DNA of 64,000 bases from Eutypa lata (lineage: Eukaryota > Ascomycota > Sordariomycetes > Xylariales > Diatrypaceae). Position numbers and translations under genes: made by a program. Shown piece after piece: positions 34,427 through 46,755 of the stretch. The notes under the pieces were generated by a model that saw only the letters and a list, made by a program, of their open reading frames with translations, was not told where the DNA came from and did no database searches. Position 1 is the stretch's first letter. Every line of letters begins with the position of its first letter. The stretch is from the NCBI GenBank assembly GCA_022661535.1, contig JAKULF010000016.1, positions 186,001-250,000 on the forward strand, given 5' to 3'.

Positions 34427-37165
34427 TTTGTGCGTAGATGATGGTATGGATTCTGGTCTACGGACGGTTTTGATGACTTTCAATGTTGGTATATCAGGTA
34501 TCTAGTCAGCTATGTAGTGTCGTTACCTTAAGGTTTAGGTGAAGTTGTGGTGATACGTAGGTGGGCAATACCTACATCATCAGCTCATGAGGCTGAACGG
34601 CGCTAGTAAACATAATCTCTAGCTACGTAGCACAGCACTTATTTTGTCATCATCCCCTTGTCGCATACCTACCTACTGATAGGGCCATCTCAAGAATAAG
34701 TAAGTTTGATTGGTAACCCAGCTGTCCGACGCCAAGTCTCTTGTTCGTTATCTCGACACACATGCCTCTTTAGGGTAACCTCCACCATAGGTCGGTCATC
34801 CTATATTCCCGACAATCCGGGACGGAAGATAAGGGATGCGACCACAGGAAAAGGTTGTTCCGCGTTCCGAAGTTATAGGGGAATTGAAGCTGGACCTCTC
34901 TTGGGGGATGGTTTATTTGTGCCTTTTTAGTCAATTGATCATTTTTACGTCATCTGGACGAAAAGGTTGCAAGTTCTCCTTGAACTTTAACTGCTTCCTG
35001 GCAAGTTACAGATTGCACTCTCTTTAAGGTTTAACGTTAGCGGCGCGAACTTAACCGCATCACCACAATATGCCAAGAAACACTTTCTGTATACCTAGGT
35101 AGATACATATGCTAGGTAGTTAGCTACCAAGGCAAGAATAAATGCTCAATTTGCTCGCCACAATTTGAATCGACATTTCCAAAAAGTAGGGAATCACAAT
35201 AAGAGGAACTCTGAATATTAATACAATACTTTTGAAATTATACCGACTCTATCCATTCCAGGACCACGCCATAATTAATACGCCGCTTTTCACTTCACGA
35301 TTCTACTTGGCTCCGCTAAACACATACGCGTATCTATCATTTCGGCACCGACATTCGGGATGCTAGATACCTTATACATGTATGGAAAGCTCAAATAGTT
35401 GTAGCCGTTATAGCCGACCAGAATGCCCAGGACCAGTAAAACGTTAAATACCTATGTACCTAGTTAGGGCTCTGATATTACCGCCTGTTAAGCGCAAGCT
35501 TATCTTCTCTGATGGATTGGTTATATTCAGCCAAGCTAACCTTTTTCAAGTTTTGCATCCCAAAGAACCGAATCAGAACCAGCAGGATAATCAATGACCT
35601 TAACTACGTACGTAGATTATAGCTAGAAAAGCAATTATATAGTAAGCATGATAAACGGATTGATCGATCTACTCCTCAGTATATGGTTTGCTATACGACG
35701 AGTACATACCCGTGGTGGGTTAACTACATGCATAGATAGAAGCTTGAACCAGCCTACTACATCTTTATTAACAGTAATAGATGTTGGCAAATAAAAACTT
35801 CAAAGGCAACCTACCTACTTCGTACTTCGTACTCTATGCCTAAAGGAACCAACCAACCTTGATAGCAAGGTATGTAGTTGCTCACTAGTTAAAGGCTCCA
35901 CAATTCTAGAAATGAACGCAAGTCTCGGCAATCTAATAGTCTATTCATCCTCCAAGCAGTTGTTACAGACTATTTGTTACATGAACGCGTCTTCATACTC
36001 TAATGAGGGATTCAAACCTTTCAAGAATTAGACAACCCGGCTTTAAATGTTGCTACTCACGCACCGTTAAGTGAGAGAAGAGGGTCCATAGGACCCTCTC
36101 ATACATAGAGCATATGTAGTACTCAAGTTCAACCCTTTCTAGCGCTACGTATCTCTTACCGGGCACTCCAATATCACCCTGTCCCCGATATCCGGGTATG
36201 GGACTGGGAATGCGGCTCGGTAGCTAGCGGCGGGCTATTAAGCTAGTGGGGCTACGCGTGTATAAACGAACCCGTACTACGTACGTAGTAGGTAGGGATT
36301 ACGTATTTCGCGCCCCCCATTTTGGTAGTTTGATGCCATGGTCTCATTGATAACATAGATCGACAAAGTCGTCGCACCACTTACCTGATACCAGCAAATT
36401 ACTAGTCCTGAAGATGGCAAGGTACTGAATAGGCTTTCCTGGACGGCGTGGGTGAGGTGGGATACACGTCCATTGATTTCCTGCTACTATAACGTAGGGA
36501 TAATCAGGTCACGCGAGTCAGTAGGGGAGGGTAGTATCTGCTTGATACCAGCTAACTGGTCCCCTGAGTTTTTAAACGCTCACTCAAACCTGGGGTTCGC
36601 TAAGTTAAAACAAGTAACGTCATTACCACTCATGTATCGGTATGTTTCAAGATCGCATGCATACATATGTGTATCTACATACGATAGGACCTACGTAGGC
36701 ATGTAGGTAGGTATGTAGGTAAAGAACAACAGCATTCATCCATATGGGAAGATAGGCACGCCATGATTGCGATGATCTCCCTCTGCTTTTTTTTTGTTTG
36801 CCTCCCACATCCCTCGTGCCGCGCCTCTCCTTCGCACCAGCTACGCTGAATCGTCTCCGTGCTACGCCTCTTGGCAGTTGCTAGACTCCGAGATAATGCG
36901 CCGACTGCTAGTAGAAAAAGCTCGGGAAGTGGGTACGGGCCATGTGGGAGATGCATTATTATCATTGTTCTTTTTTTCCCTCTCTCCAAACCCAACCCCT
37001 ATTGTTTCTTCCCTATTGTTTCTTTAATAGCAAGGATATCTCGCGGCAGGGGGCGGCCGTCTTGCCTTGACTTACGCCTGAGATGTTTGCCCCTAATAAC
37101 CTGATCACATCCTGTCCTGTCGGAATGCGACTTGTGCCATAACGTAAAAAAAAACGAAAAACACA
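34427..37165. other. 2.7-kb intergenic region, no gene seen
   Basis: No coding region is supported on either strand. The DNA is AT-leaning with many stops in all frames, plus TACGTA/TAGG motifs. The last 200 bases precede the arylsulfotransferase gene and are probably its promoter. Confidence 0.45.
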
Positions 37166-39045
37166 ATGTCGACGTCAGCGCTTCACATCCTGCTCTTGGC
37201 GGTTGTGACGACCCTCCTCCCGTTAACACAGGCACAAGATGTCGTCTTTCGCTCGCCGCTACTGTACGACTTGGGGTTCTACGGCTTCTACCCGCGCACG
37301 TGGTACAAGTCGTTCAAGCAGTCCTCGCCCTTACTCAACTTCCAGGCTTGGGACGAGCGATGCGATGACGGGTACTACCTGTTCTCTCCCCGCGGTACCA
37401 TCGTGTCGAACTCGGGCCCCGTGATCGTAGATGGGAAGGGCAACCTCGTCTGGACCTCGGACCGGTTCGGCGAGACGACCGATGTCAAGATCCAGACGTA
37501 CAAGGGGAAGGAATACATCACTTTCTGGGCGGGTGTCGACGGCGTGAGGTACCGATATGGCTGCGGAACGTATTACATGGTAAACTTAACTAGACGTCAT
37601 GAGAACCCTTCGTTGCAAGAAAGAAAAAAGAGAACTGATTCGTTTGATGTACCTATATATAGCTGGACGAGAAATACCAGATCTTCAAGACCATCGAACC
37701 CGTTGGCGAGAACCTGAGGGGAGACCTCCACGAGTTCGCCATATCGCGCGACGACACCGCCCTCTTCACCGTCTACCAGACCGTGCCGATGGACCTCTCG
37801 GCCGCCGGCGGCCCCGAGCAGGGGTGGATCATCGACGGCATCTTCCAGGAGGTGGACATCGAGACGGGGGAGCTCCTCTTCGAGTGGCGGGCCTCGGAGC
37901 ACGTGCCCCTCGAGGACACGATGCTCGACCTCGACGAGAGCACCGCCCGGACCCCCGGCGAGGCGCTGGATTTCTTCCACATCAACAGCGTCGACAAGGA
38001 CGTCGCCACGGGAAATTACGTCATCTCGGGCCGCCACACCTTCTCCGTCATGTGCGTCGACCCCGCCGGCAACACCGTCTGGACCCTCGGCGGCGACGAC
38101 AACTCGTTCCGCGACCTGTCGGGCGGTCGCGCCACCGACTTCACGTGGCAGCACCACGCGCGCCTCGTCGGGAATACCTCCACCACCATACCCACTACCA
38201 CCACCACCACCACAACCCTACTATCCCTCTTCGACAACGGCAAGAGCGAAGGCGACGACTACATCGGCGCCTACAGCCGCGGCATGCTCGTGGAGCTGGA
38301 CCTTGCGACGATGACGGCCCGGTTGGCGCAGGAGTACGCGGACCCGCAGCGGTCGCGGCTCGCGCAATCGCAGGGGTCGGCGCAGGCGCTGCCGCACTCG
38401 GGCCGGATGCTCGTCAGCTACGGGTTCCTGCCGGTGTTCACGGAGTTCGACGCGGGCGGCGGCGTGGTCTGCGACGTGCACCTGGCGCCGCGGGCCATCT
38501 CCACCTTCGGCATGGTGACGTCGTACCGGGCGTACAAGAGCGCGAGCTGGGTGGGGCGCCCCGTGCCGCCCCCTTCCGTCTTCCTGCGGCCCGCCGACCG
38601 CCGCGTCTACGCGAGCTGGCATGGCGCCACGGAGGTCGCGAGGTGGGTGCTCGAGGGCGCCGATTGGGAGGGTGCGAGGGAGGGGAGGTACGCGCGCGTC
38701 GACGGTAAGAGGAAGGCGGAGTTCGAGGTCTCCTTTGCGATTACAGATGCGATGCCGCCGTATCTCCGCATCGCCGCCCTGGATAAGGATGGGGAGGTCC
38801 TGGGCCGCACGGAGGTGCTGCACAAGGACCGCGGTAATGCCCCCTCGACCAAGACACGCGATACCGTTGTCGCCATTGCTACGTTTTCGTGCCTCTTGGC
38901 CGTGGCGTTTGTCTTCCGGAAGATGATCCGGCGGGCTCTCAAGTCACGGCTCGCGGGCAAGCTCGTGGGTCCGATTGTCAGGGGTGTTTGGTGGGACCGG
39001 CGCGGTGCGAATCCGCATGAGGTGCAGCCATTGTATAAAATCTAG
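37166..39045 (+). CDS. secreted/membrane-anchored arylsulfotransferase family protein
   Basis: Members of this family (ASST, Arylsulfotran_2 type) are beta-propeller enzymes. The bacterial prototypes transfer sulfate between phenols, while the substrate of fungal members is unknown. Exons are 37166-37579 and 37663-39045, giving 598 residues. The 83-base intron is GTAAAC to ATAG, and the join reads GCGTYYMLDEKYQIFKTIEP. An N-terminal signal peptide ends near LTQAQ. The propeller core includes GPVIVDGKGNLVWTSD, DLHEFAISRDDTALFTVYQT, FFHINSVDKDVATGNYVISG and WTLGGDDNSF. A Thr-rich insertion (TTIPTTTTTTTT) splits the usual HHARL...LSLFDNG segment. A hydrophobic helix near residues 530-552 (VVAIATFSCLLAVAFVF), followed by a basic tail, predicts a type I membrane anchor. 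Confidence 0.88.
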
Positions 39046-40595
39046 TTAAGTAAGCATGGAAGTATATAACCAGGGACAGACGGCGTTGTAGATACCCCTA
39101 TATTGGGTTGGGTCAATTATAATGTGAATTTTAGAAGAATTAAGGTTTATAATGTTACACTACAGTGAAGATCTCTAGAGCTTCTTGCTTCAGTGGCTTT
39201 GTTTAGGTAGTCGCAGCATAAACGGTCATTGGCATTGCCAAGGAGCTGGTGCTGACACCGGCAGGTAAGATCTATTCGCCGAGATATACTCCATACCTAC
39301 TGTCTTTAGGCAACAATTATACTAGCAGAGTATCTCATAGAGAACGACTTGTGGATATTATGCTATGTTGAACTGCGTCATCGCGATCTTATAGTACTCT
39401 AAACAACCGAGCTATGGCTACGTTATGTTTGGCATAGTTTTGAAATCCATCGAGTGTCGACAAAGGGGTCGAATTGATATTATCCGGGGGGCTTGACCGA
39501 GTATGTGCTACTTACTTAACGTTGTTCAGCTGAGGTTAAATCGTAGGAGATAGTTATAATCGCATTGGACTTGTTGCCGTCCATGCTTTCAGAAGCACGA
39601 TAAGATCTCATTATTATTGAAGGAAAAATAATGAGGGTAATTATAAACAGCACTCACTCCATCAGCTAGTATAACGGTCGGTGTGGCTTTGCACCTGTAA
39701 AATTTGTCGAAACTGTAGTTGAGGTATGAAGAGCTACTCGACCAGTCCTCACTTTAAAAACTGCGAGAAGCGGTACTTTGTTCATATATTCTACGCTGGA
39801 CGGAGACCGCGAGGATCTGATGGATGGAGGGAACCCTTCGATAATTATCAATTATTATAACCTTACAGTGTTTTTATTTTCATGTTAACTACTAGCCCAG
39901 AATTTAATAGATAAAACTTGGTAAAAGCTAATATTCGTGTGAAAATAAGGGGTATAGATAACGGAGAGGGAAAGAGAGAAGTTCTTTTCAAATCGATATT
40001 TACGATAATGACTGTTCATGGGAGACCAGCTTTCCCCTCCTTGTAATAACATGTATATTTCAATAGTCTTATAATGGTAGATATCTTGTTTATCGAGATA
40101 TGCCCCTTTAACATTCCTTGGCCGTTTGTTGCGCAGGACTTGAAGGAATTCACCGAAACATTATGTTTTACATATCTTATAGACTACATACGTGGACGTG
40201 AAGCTATATAGTAGATATCGATCATGGATCCAACATTTCAACATACCTATATGCTCTGGCCTTTTAGCAGAACAACCGGATCTCCTTAGCACTGACTGAA
40301 AAAGGAAGATAGTGACTTTACTTGACAGAAGAGCCTATAGCCTAAACCTTTCTATAGTCCTCGTGAGATGCGGCATCTCATTTCTTTCCCTTTGGGGGGT
40401 TTCTTGACCTATTATGTACATTTTATTTCGTGCGGACGCTTGCCCGGTGATTCCATATGTTACATTACTTCTTTATTTTCCTTTTTCTTTTTACATCCAG
40501 TCATACCATGATACGTACAACACAGCATGATCCATATAATGCCAATGCCAATGCCAGCCCTTCCGTTTCTTTTCCTTCTATCTTGCCTTCCCCCC
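39046..40595. other. 1.5-kb intergenic region, no gene seen
   Basis: The stretch lies between the 3' ends of the arylsulfotransferase and MRP49 genes. It is AT-rich with frequent stops in all frames. No gene, RNA or repeat longer than a few units is apparent. Confidence 0.45.
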
Positions 40596-41520
40596 TTACT
40601 GATTAGCCAACCGAATAGCCTCAGCCTCCTGTCTCGCCTGGGCCAGCATGCGCTCTTCGCGACGCTTATCATCGATGTACTTCTTCATGATAGCGCGATC
40701 GAAGACGGCCCTCTCGGTCAGCTCCTCGACCTGGCGCATCTCGACCTCCTCGTCCGGCGTGGGCGCCATGACCGTCGCGCCCGTCTTCTCCATGAACTCC
40801 TCCAGGATCGCGTCCGAGTGCCGGTTCTTCATGTCGATGGTGACGACGCGCTCCCCTTCCCCGGGCGCCGGCGCCGGGCACTCCCCCGTGGTGCTCGAGT
40901 GCGGCTGCTGCGCCAGCGGCGTCGCCATCATCGCCGCTGTTGTCGTCTTACCGCCCTGTGTCGTGGCGGCCGCTCCTGCTGCTGCTGCTACTGCTGCGCT
41001 CTGCCGGAAGTAGATCGACATCGTGGCCGGACCGGCCTGGTTCTCGGATCGGTTCACGAGCATCGGGATCGCGGGGTTCCAGAACTTCAGTCGTGGTAGG
41101 CATGTCTTCCAGAATTTCCTGTCACCGTCTCCCCGTCAATTTCGGTTCAAAGCATATTGAACACACACACCTCCGCAAGAACGAAAAGGATGGCGTACCT
41201 TGGCCCGAAATGACCGTCGTTCCACTTCAGGGCGAAATCCATGTGTATCCGTGTGATCTCGGGCGGTAGTAGTGCGGCGCCTTGGCCATGCCGTAATGCT
41301 AGTAACTACATTATAGGTTCGTTAGGAGGGATGGCTGCTCTTTGAAAAGTTCGTGGTCTCTCGGTTCTGCGGATCGATTTACCTTCTACAGATAGAATAT
41401 TTTGTTAGCGATACAATTAACAGCATCAACAACCACAGCAACTTGTAAGATGCGAAAGATGAAAAGAGGGAGGAAACGTACAGCTTGTAAGACATGCATG
41501 CGCTTCCCTGGGTTCACCAT
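40596..41520 (-). CDS. MRP49: mitochondrial large-subunit ribosomal protein Mrp49 (mL61, L51/S25/CI-B8 fold)
   Basis: This is a structural component of the mitochondrial large ribosomal subunit. Minus-strand exons are 41520-41482, 41305-41199 and 41118-40596, giving 222 residues. Introns are 176 and 80 bases. Joining restores MVNPGKRMHVLQALLALRHG, then ITRIHMDFALKWNDGHFGPR, then KFWKTCLPRLKFWNPAIPML and VNRSENQAGPATMSIYF, which is the L51/S25/CI-B8 core. The protein is longer than the yeast one. An Ala/Thr-rich linker is followed by a predicted long helix (VEMRQVEELTERAVFDRAIM) ending in a Lys/Arg/Glu-rich coiled segment. A possible 3-base AAG microexon inside the first intron was not needed. 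Assignment is by the core motifs. Confidence 0.85.
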
Positions 41521-41975
41521 CTTGACACTCCTGCGAGCTTCAATTGCTCGTCTGAATGCTACTACTGGATACCTGCTTGAAGCATTCAACGACTACTATC
41601 GACTTATCGCGATTGTCCATATAAATTTCGAGGCCCAGCCAGTGGACCCGACCCTGCCCGTATCGATTTCCCGGACGCCGAAGATCTTCCGCCAGCGTCT
41701 CTCTAGGTACGTACCTAGTGGGGTTAAGTTCACTCACAATGCGCTACAGTAGGCGCCTGCGTTTAGCCCTGGATGTGATTGGTCGTTAACCCCCACGATA
41801 TACCAACACCAACGAACGCCCGTTAAACTGAGGAACGGGGTCGGTCTTACCGCCCAAGATTCGCAAACAAGACTTGCCCTACGATCTGTACACCTTAAGT
41901 TCTCTCTTCAGTATTGTTATTTTATTATAGCCATTTCTGTCAACGATTATTGGGTGAATACTCTAGTCTACTTAT

Positions 41976-42888
41976 TTAGTGACTGCCTGGAATGAAAGTA
42001 AAACTGGTCTCTCTGTATACCCCATTCCCGATCCCGGGAATATCTAACGAAAATGATTCTATTAGACTAAACCCTCGTCTCTTATAGAATTCAACTGCCT
42101 CGAGGGTACTCTCCAGATATGCTGGGGTGTTATATAATCGGCATTGCTCCAGTCCCCATTTGACTAACAGCGAAGCAGCTCCGCGTCCCTCGTACAATGG
42201 GTCAGTTCCTATAAAGGTGAGTCCTGTACCAAAAACGTCAGTTTTTGTCACACTAACTATCCTCTAAGGCGTAAAGATGGATAGGAGAAGGTAAGGCGGT
42301 TTTGGCCGAAGCCTAAATGCTAGAATACTAAAATAATCAGTGGCTTGGGGGTGAAATTTATACGCGTAGCTTGAGCTTCAGCGTCCTCCGTGCGGTGAAC
42401 GTATATGCCTGGTTAGTTTATATAGAAATGGCAAACGTACGGTAACATGGTCTCTGGCCAAGGGCTCGCTCCTGGGCTTCCTCCGTTTTCTTTGTCCAGC
42501 TCTCTAACACCTCCCAGTTAGTTCCCTCCGGCCACAGCCAAGGCGGCTCAGTATAATCTTCGCCGTCTGCGACTGGGTGCGACCACTTCGCAAAAGCAAC
42601 GACTGGACCTCTAAGCCGCGCGTTGGCACCATTCAGTTCCCGAATAAGTGATTCATTCTGAGCCTGGTCGGTCTCGTTATCCGGGACGTCTCGAACAACC
42701 AACACTGTTGTTTTTGGGTCATCTATATCGGCAAGTGCCTTTAGTTCAATTGTATTTTGCAGTGATTCTATTAAGGCGGGCATCGGGAATTGAGCTCGGA
42801 GCATTGCGTTGGAGCTGAATGCTGCCATGTGAATTTCTGCGATTCGGCCTGCATCGGCACAAAGTGCAGGCATTAATAACAGGGGCAT
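41976..42888 (-). CDS. GNAT-family N-acetyltransferase
   Basis: GNAT enzymes transfer acetyl from acetyl-CoA to an amine; the substrate here is unknown. Minus-strand exons are 42888-42441 and 42223-41976, giving 231 residues. The 217-base intron (GTACGT to TACAG) joins GQRPCYRLTFIGTDPLYEGR. The acetyl-CoA-binding motif A is GTDPLYEGRGAASLLVKWGL, followed by AYLESTLEAVEFYKRRGF. The start was placed at the methionine of MPLLLMPALCADAGRIAEIH, which opens the fold. An in-frame ATG at 42987 would add 33 residues that look unlike the domain. Neighbours give no functional clue. Confidence 0.8.
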
Positions 42889-43365
42889 GTTGTTGAGCGG
42901 GGGTGCTGAGAAGAAGCTGTAGAATTCAAGGTTGGTTGGGTCTTCCTGATACCGAAGTGTGAGTTGCAGAACGTTAGTGTTTACCAATGCTCTTTTTTCC
43001 TAAAAGTATATGATACTTGAGGAGATTAATGGCTCTTGTACTAGGTCATAGTAAATGTAACCATTATGTGTTACGCTTTATGCAGTTTAACAAACATGCA
43101 GCTAACAATACCGAATGCACCAATCAGTTGCAATTGCGCCCCGACGTGCTGGAAAAATCGGTCCATATACTATCTTGACACCTATGGAGACCATACGCCT
43201 CCTTATGACTGAGAATTATGGTTTCCGCCATCTCATTAGACAGAAATCACCAGCAGCGTGCATAAACAGAATACGGTGCCTTAAAGCGCATTGCGCTAGA
43301 ATCTATATCATATTGAAGTATTCGATTTCTTATGGTTCCCCTATCCGAAATGTGAGGGCCATATA
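42889..43365. other. divergent intergenic region
   Basis: These bases separate the minus-strand acetyltransferase from the plus-strand ankyrin gene and presumably hold both promoters. I see no specific motif cluster. Confidence 0.4.
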
Positions 43366-46193
43366 ATGGACCCGATCACGCTCATTGGCCTTGTAGCGTC
43401 TGTCACCAACCTTGTCCACGCTACTAAGTCTATCGTCAGAGTCATCGGTGACTTCAAAGACGGCAATCAACAAATCATAAATTTGTTACAAGATGCTACT
43501 GCTTTTGGAGAAGCACTTGGCGGGTTTGATCGTGTCCTGCGTAGTCGACACACTTCGATTCGCATATCCGGCTCTGTGATAGAAAATATCTTGAACAAAG
43601 CGACAAATACACTTAAAGACTTGGAAGATCGGTTGTTTCAGGTAGCCAGTTCTAAGTCTTCTACAGTCCGTCGGGCAAGATGGGTACAGCATTCTTCTGG
43701 GATTAACAAACTTCATCTTCAACTTAAGGAGCAAAATACAATGTTGCAGACCTTCCTCTCCATCGCCCATACGTTAGAACCCCTGCCCTATGGAGTGATC
43801 ACTGGCATCACTGACTGTCACTTAGCGAAGCGTTTATGGCGGTTACTAGCCAATATCCGCAGTTCATGCTGGTTTCTGCCAGTTCCGACAAAATAGCGAC
43901 AAACGATGGAACTCCGAACGACCCTTCCTTGCTCCAAGTGCCCAACCTTGCTACAGGTCCTCTTGATAGTGAACAGTTTGAAAAGCGTCAGCGACGGCTT
44001 TCTACAGCTAGCTCAGATGCACCGACGTTTTCTTCAACGTCACTTTCAACGACACTTTCAACGACTAGTTCGGCCACAAGTTTCAAAAGCTCAACAAGTT
44101 TATCGTCACATCATTTTTTAGATCCAGATCAGCAAGATGAGTCCGAAGGTGGATATCAGCTAAAGATTACTCCGCGATCGACCTACAAAGACAGCAGACT
44201 GGTTGCGGGATTAGGAAAAGGAGACAACCAACCTACCTTCCTTATACGGAAAGCTTGCCGCTACAACTGCCATTGCAAATGTCATAATCCAGAGCCCACA
44301 AGCCCCCGACGGAGGGTGTCTATGTTCAAAACCGGCAAGAGTACATGCACAGATCCAGCCTGCCAGAGAAATAGCTTCAATAGAAGAATCGTATTCCGAC
44401 AATTCATCACGCTTTCGTCGAGCACTATCTCAGGCCATGACCTCTAGGAGTATCAAATATCGGTACAATCTAAATACGTATCGGATGATTCCAGAAGGAT
44501 CTGATGTTATGCATTACGTGAAGCACGGGAACTTAGAAAAACTCAAAGGCTGTATTGAATCCGGGGAAGCGACAGTATGGGACACGGCACCAGACGGGTG
44601 GTCACTTCTTCATGTTAGTTATTTTCTATTCATTGAAAGGTATCTACTAATATTATAAAGACGGCTTCATATAATCGCCAGTTACCAATTGTCAATTATT
44701 TGATGAGTCTTGGGGTTGACACTGAGGTTGGGGACATCGGGTCAAGGTTAGTCAAGCCTCTCTTTTCTCAAATTTGAACAAGACTAACACTATTTAAAAA
44801 GAAAACCTGCCGATCTTGCAATCCTTAAATCAATTGGTCAAGATGCAACGCATGTAGAACATGAGATCGTCGATATATTCTCGAAGCAGGATGATTATTT
44901 AAGTGACTTTGATTTTACCCCTATTCATATCGCAGTACTTGAATTATATGATACATTAGACCTGGAACGCCCTTCACTTGAAACGTAAGTAAATAAAATT
45001 CCACCATACCCTTACGTTTGATTCTCATAATACGGATTCAGCGTACAATCTACTCTTAATGTCTGACTAAAATGCAGGCTGATACAAGTTCTTGATGATG
45101 CCAACAATGCTCCACCGGGCACTAACTGGGTTGAGTGGAAAAACAAATTTAAGGGGCGATCGCCTTTATTCAATATTATCATTGAATACTTTCGGGTTTC
45201 TGCGTTTGAACAACCAAACGGGAAAATCATACACAACCTCCTTGACCGAGTAGACAAGAAGTTTGCATGGAACCCACTTCACTGGGCCGCGTCTTCTGGT
45301 CGTGTCGATAAAATGAAGATCCTCGTGACCCATGGAGCAAACCCCCTGTTACTCTCAAACTTGAACGCCAATATCCTCCACGCGGCGGCCGAGTCGAAGC
45401 TAGATCATGGTCTAGCTGAGGCCCTTCAGATCTGGAACCGGTGCTCAGGCAAACTCAATATTAACCAGGTTAACCGATGGCTGGAGACACCTCTCCATGT
45501 TGCCTCATGGTGTTCTGCTGCATGCGTAAAGCTGCTCATTGATGCGGGGGCTGATCCAGGTATGCAAGAGGAAAACGGACAAGTTCCTCTTCATTGTGCT
45601 GGCCTTTCTGAGCAAGGCCCTGATAGACGAGAAATTGTATCTCTTTTGTGTGTTACGAAGGACAAGTCACATATGAACACCCAAGACTACGATGGCCGAC
45701 CTCCAATATTCGACTTTTTAGACGACCCTGAATGTGTTGAGTTACTTATCCATCACGGCGCCGCCTGAGTCTCACTGATAAGCTCGGAAAATCAGTCTAT
45801 CATCATGTTTGTGCTGATGATGAGGTTGACGCCCTCAAAACTCTCTTACGCTCTGGTCACAATAGTTTTGACGTAACTACTAAAGATTATGATGGAAACA
45901 CACCACTTATGCAGGCCTTCTCCTCTTCGAATGTTAACTGCGCCATGGTGCTACTGGAGATGGATGATGTTGGTGATATTGTTAGTAAAGACGGGTGGTG
46001 TCCTATCCACTATGCGGCTAAGATAGGAGACGTTGATCTGTTGAGTTCTGTGGTTAACCACCCAACGTTCGCAAAAGGAACGAAGACAATGGATGGTAGG
46101 GGGGCCAATGTGGTAGCGATGGAGGCTGGGACTTGGCATGGGAAAGTGAAAGAAATGATTAGAGAACACGACTTCCTGAATTGGGTGGAGTGA
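43366..46193 (+). pseudogene. STAND-type N-terminal domain plus ankyrin repeats, frame broken near 45,760
   Basis: The likely exons are 43366-43772, 43826-44390, 44434-44613, 44661-44746, 44802-44984 and 45078-46193, about 845 residues. The N-terminus (MDPITLIGLVASVTNLVHAT) matches the helical fungal domain found in front of STAND/NLR-like proteins. A Ser/Thr-rich linker, a Cys/His cluster (CRYNCHCKCH, CTDPACQ) and about seven ankyrin repeats follow, for example GWSLLH|TASYNRQLPIVNYL, WNPLHWAASSGRVDKMKIL and ETPLHVASW. At 45766-45768 a TGA interrupts HHGA. One missing base there would continue as RLSLTDKLGKSVYHH and run to 46193. The 43-base intron 44391-44433 is short and weak; a 1-base frame change in the same place is the alternative. 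It could be a recent pseudogene or contain a sequencing indel. Confidence 0.7.
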
Positions 46194-46755
46194 GATGTGG
46201 TATTCTAGAGGATATTATACTAATATTGGGAAATATAGATTCCACACTATTTTCAGACAAAGGCAGGATTATATCGTATCCTATATACCTACTGTATGCC
46301 ATATAAGTCATAAATAAGTCTCATAACCAATTACTCGACTAAGAACTAAGTTTCCTTAAATCCACACTTTTCTTCTCGCCGTGCTTTATTACCCGGCATC
46401 ATGGACTTAGGTATTCAATTAACAAATGTTAGGCTTGTATCAACTGTTCAAAGTTTTTATATAATATTTCTGGTGGAAAGATTACGGAGACACATGCAAA
46501 GAAGGGGGTGATAGATCTCGAGGTAGATGTGGTCTCATATCCAATAATATCTACCTAATAAGGAGAATATCTCAATTTATGGAGATATTAAATAGAAGCC
46601 AATCATTTCCATGAAACGCTATGCAGGGTATGCCATAACTCTGCATGTTGTATCGAACAAGCACCAACATCCCCCACACGAGCTACAGGGATTAGAGTGT
46701 AACATTTCACTCAAGTACCTGCTACCAACCATGAAGCAGGCTTAAAGCCCGTATT
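46194..46755. other. 3'-3' intergenic region
   Basis: This AT-rich stretch lies between the ankyrin gene and the convergent LYC1-like gene. Nothing else is recognisable. Confidence 0.4.

Noticed and set aside
37599..38708. 369-codon Arg/His-rich plus-strand frame
   Set aside because: It is a GC-rich shadow of the arylsulfotransferase, which occupies another frame with clear family motifs.
41306..41481. Possible AAG microexon within the first MRP49 intron
   Set aside because: Splicing from 41481 to 41306 already restores VLQALLALRHG without it; the 3-base exon adds only one Lys.
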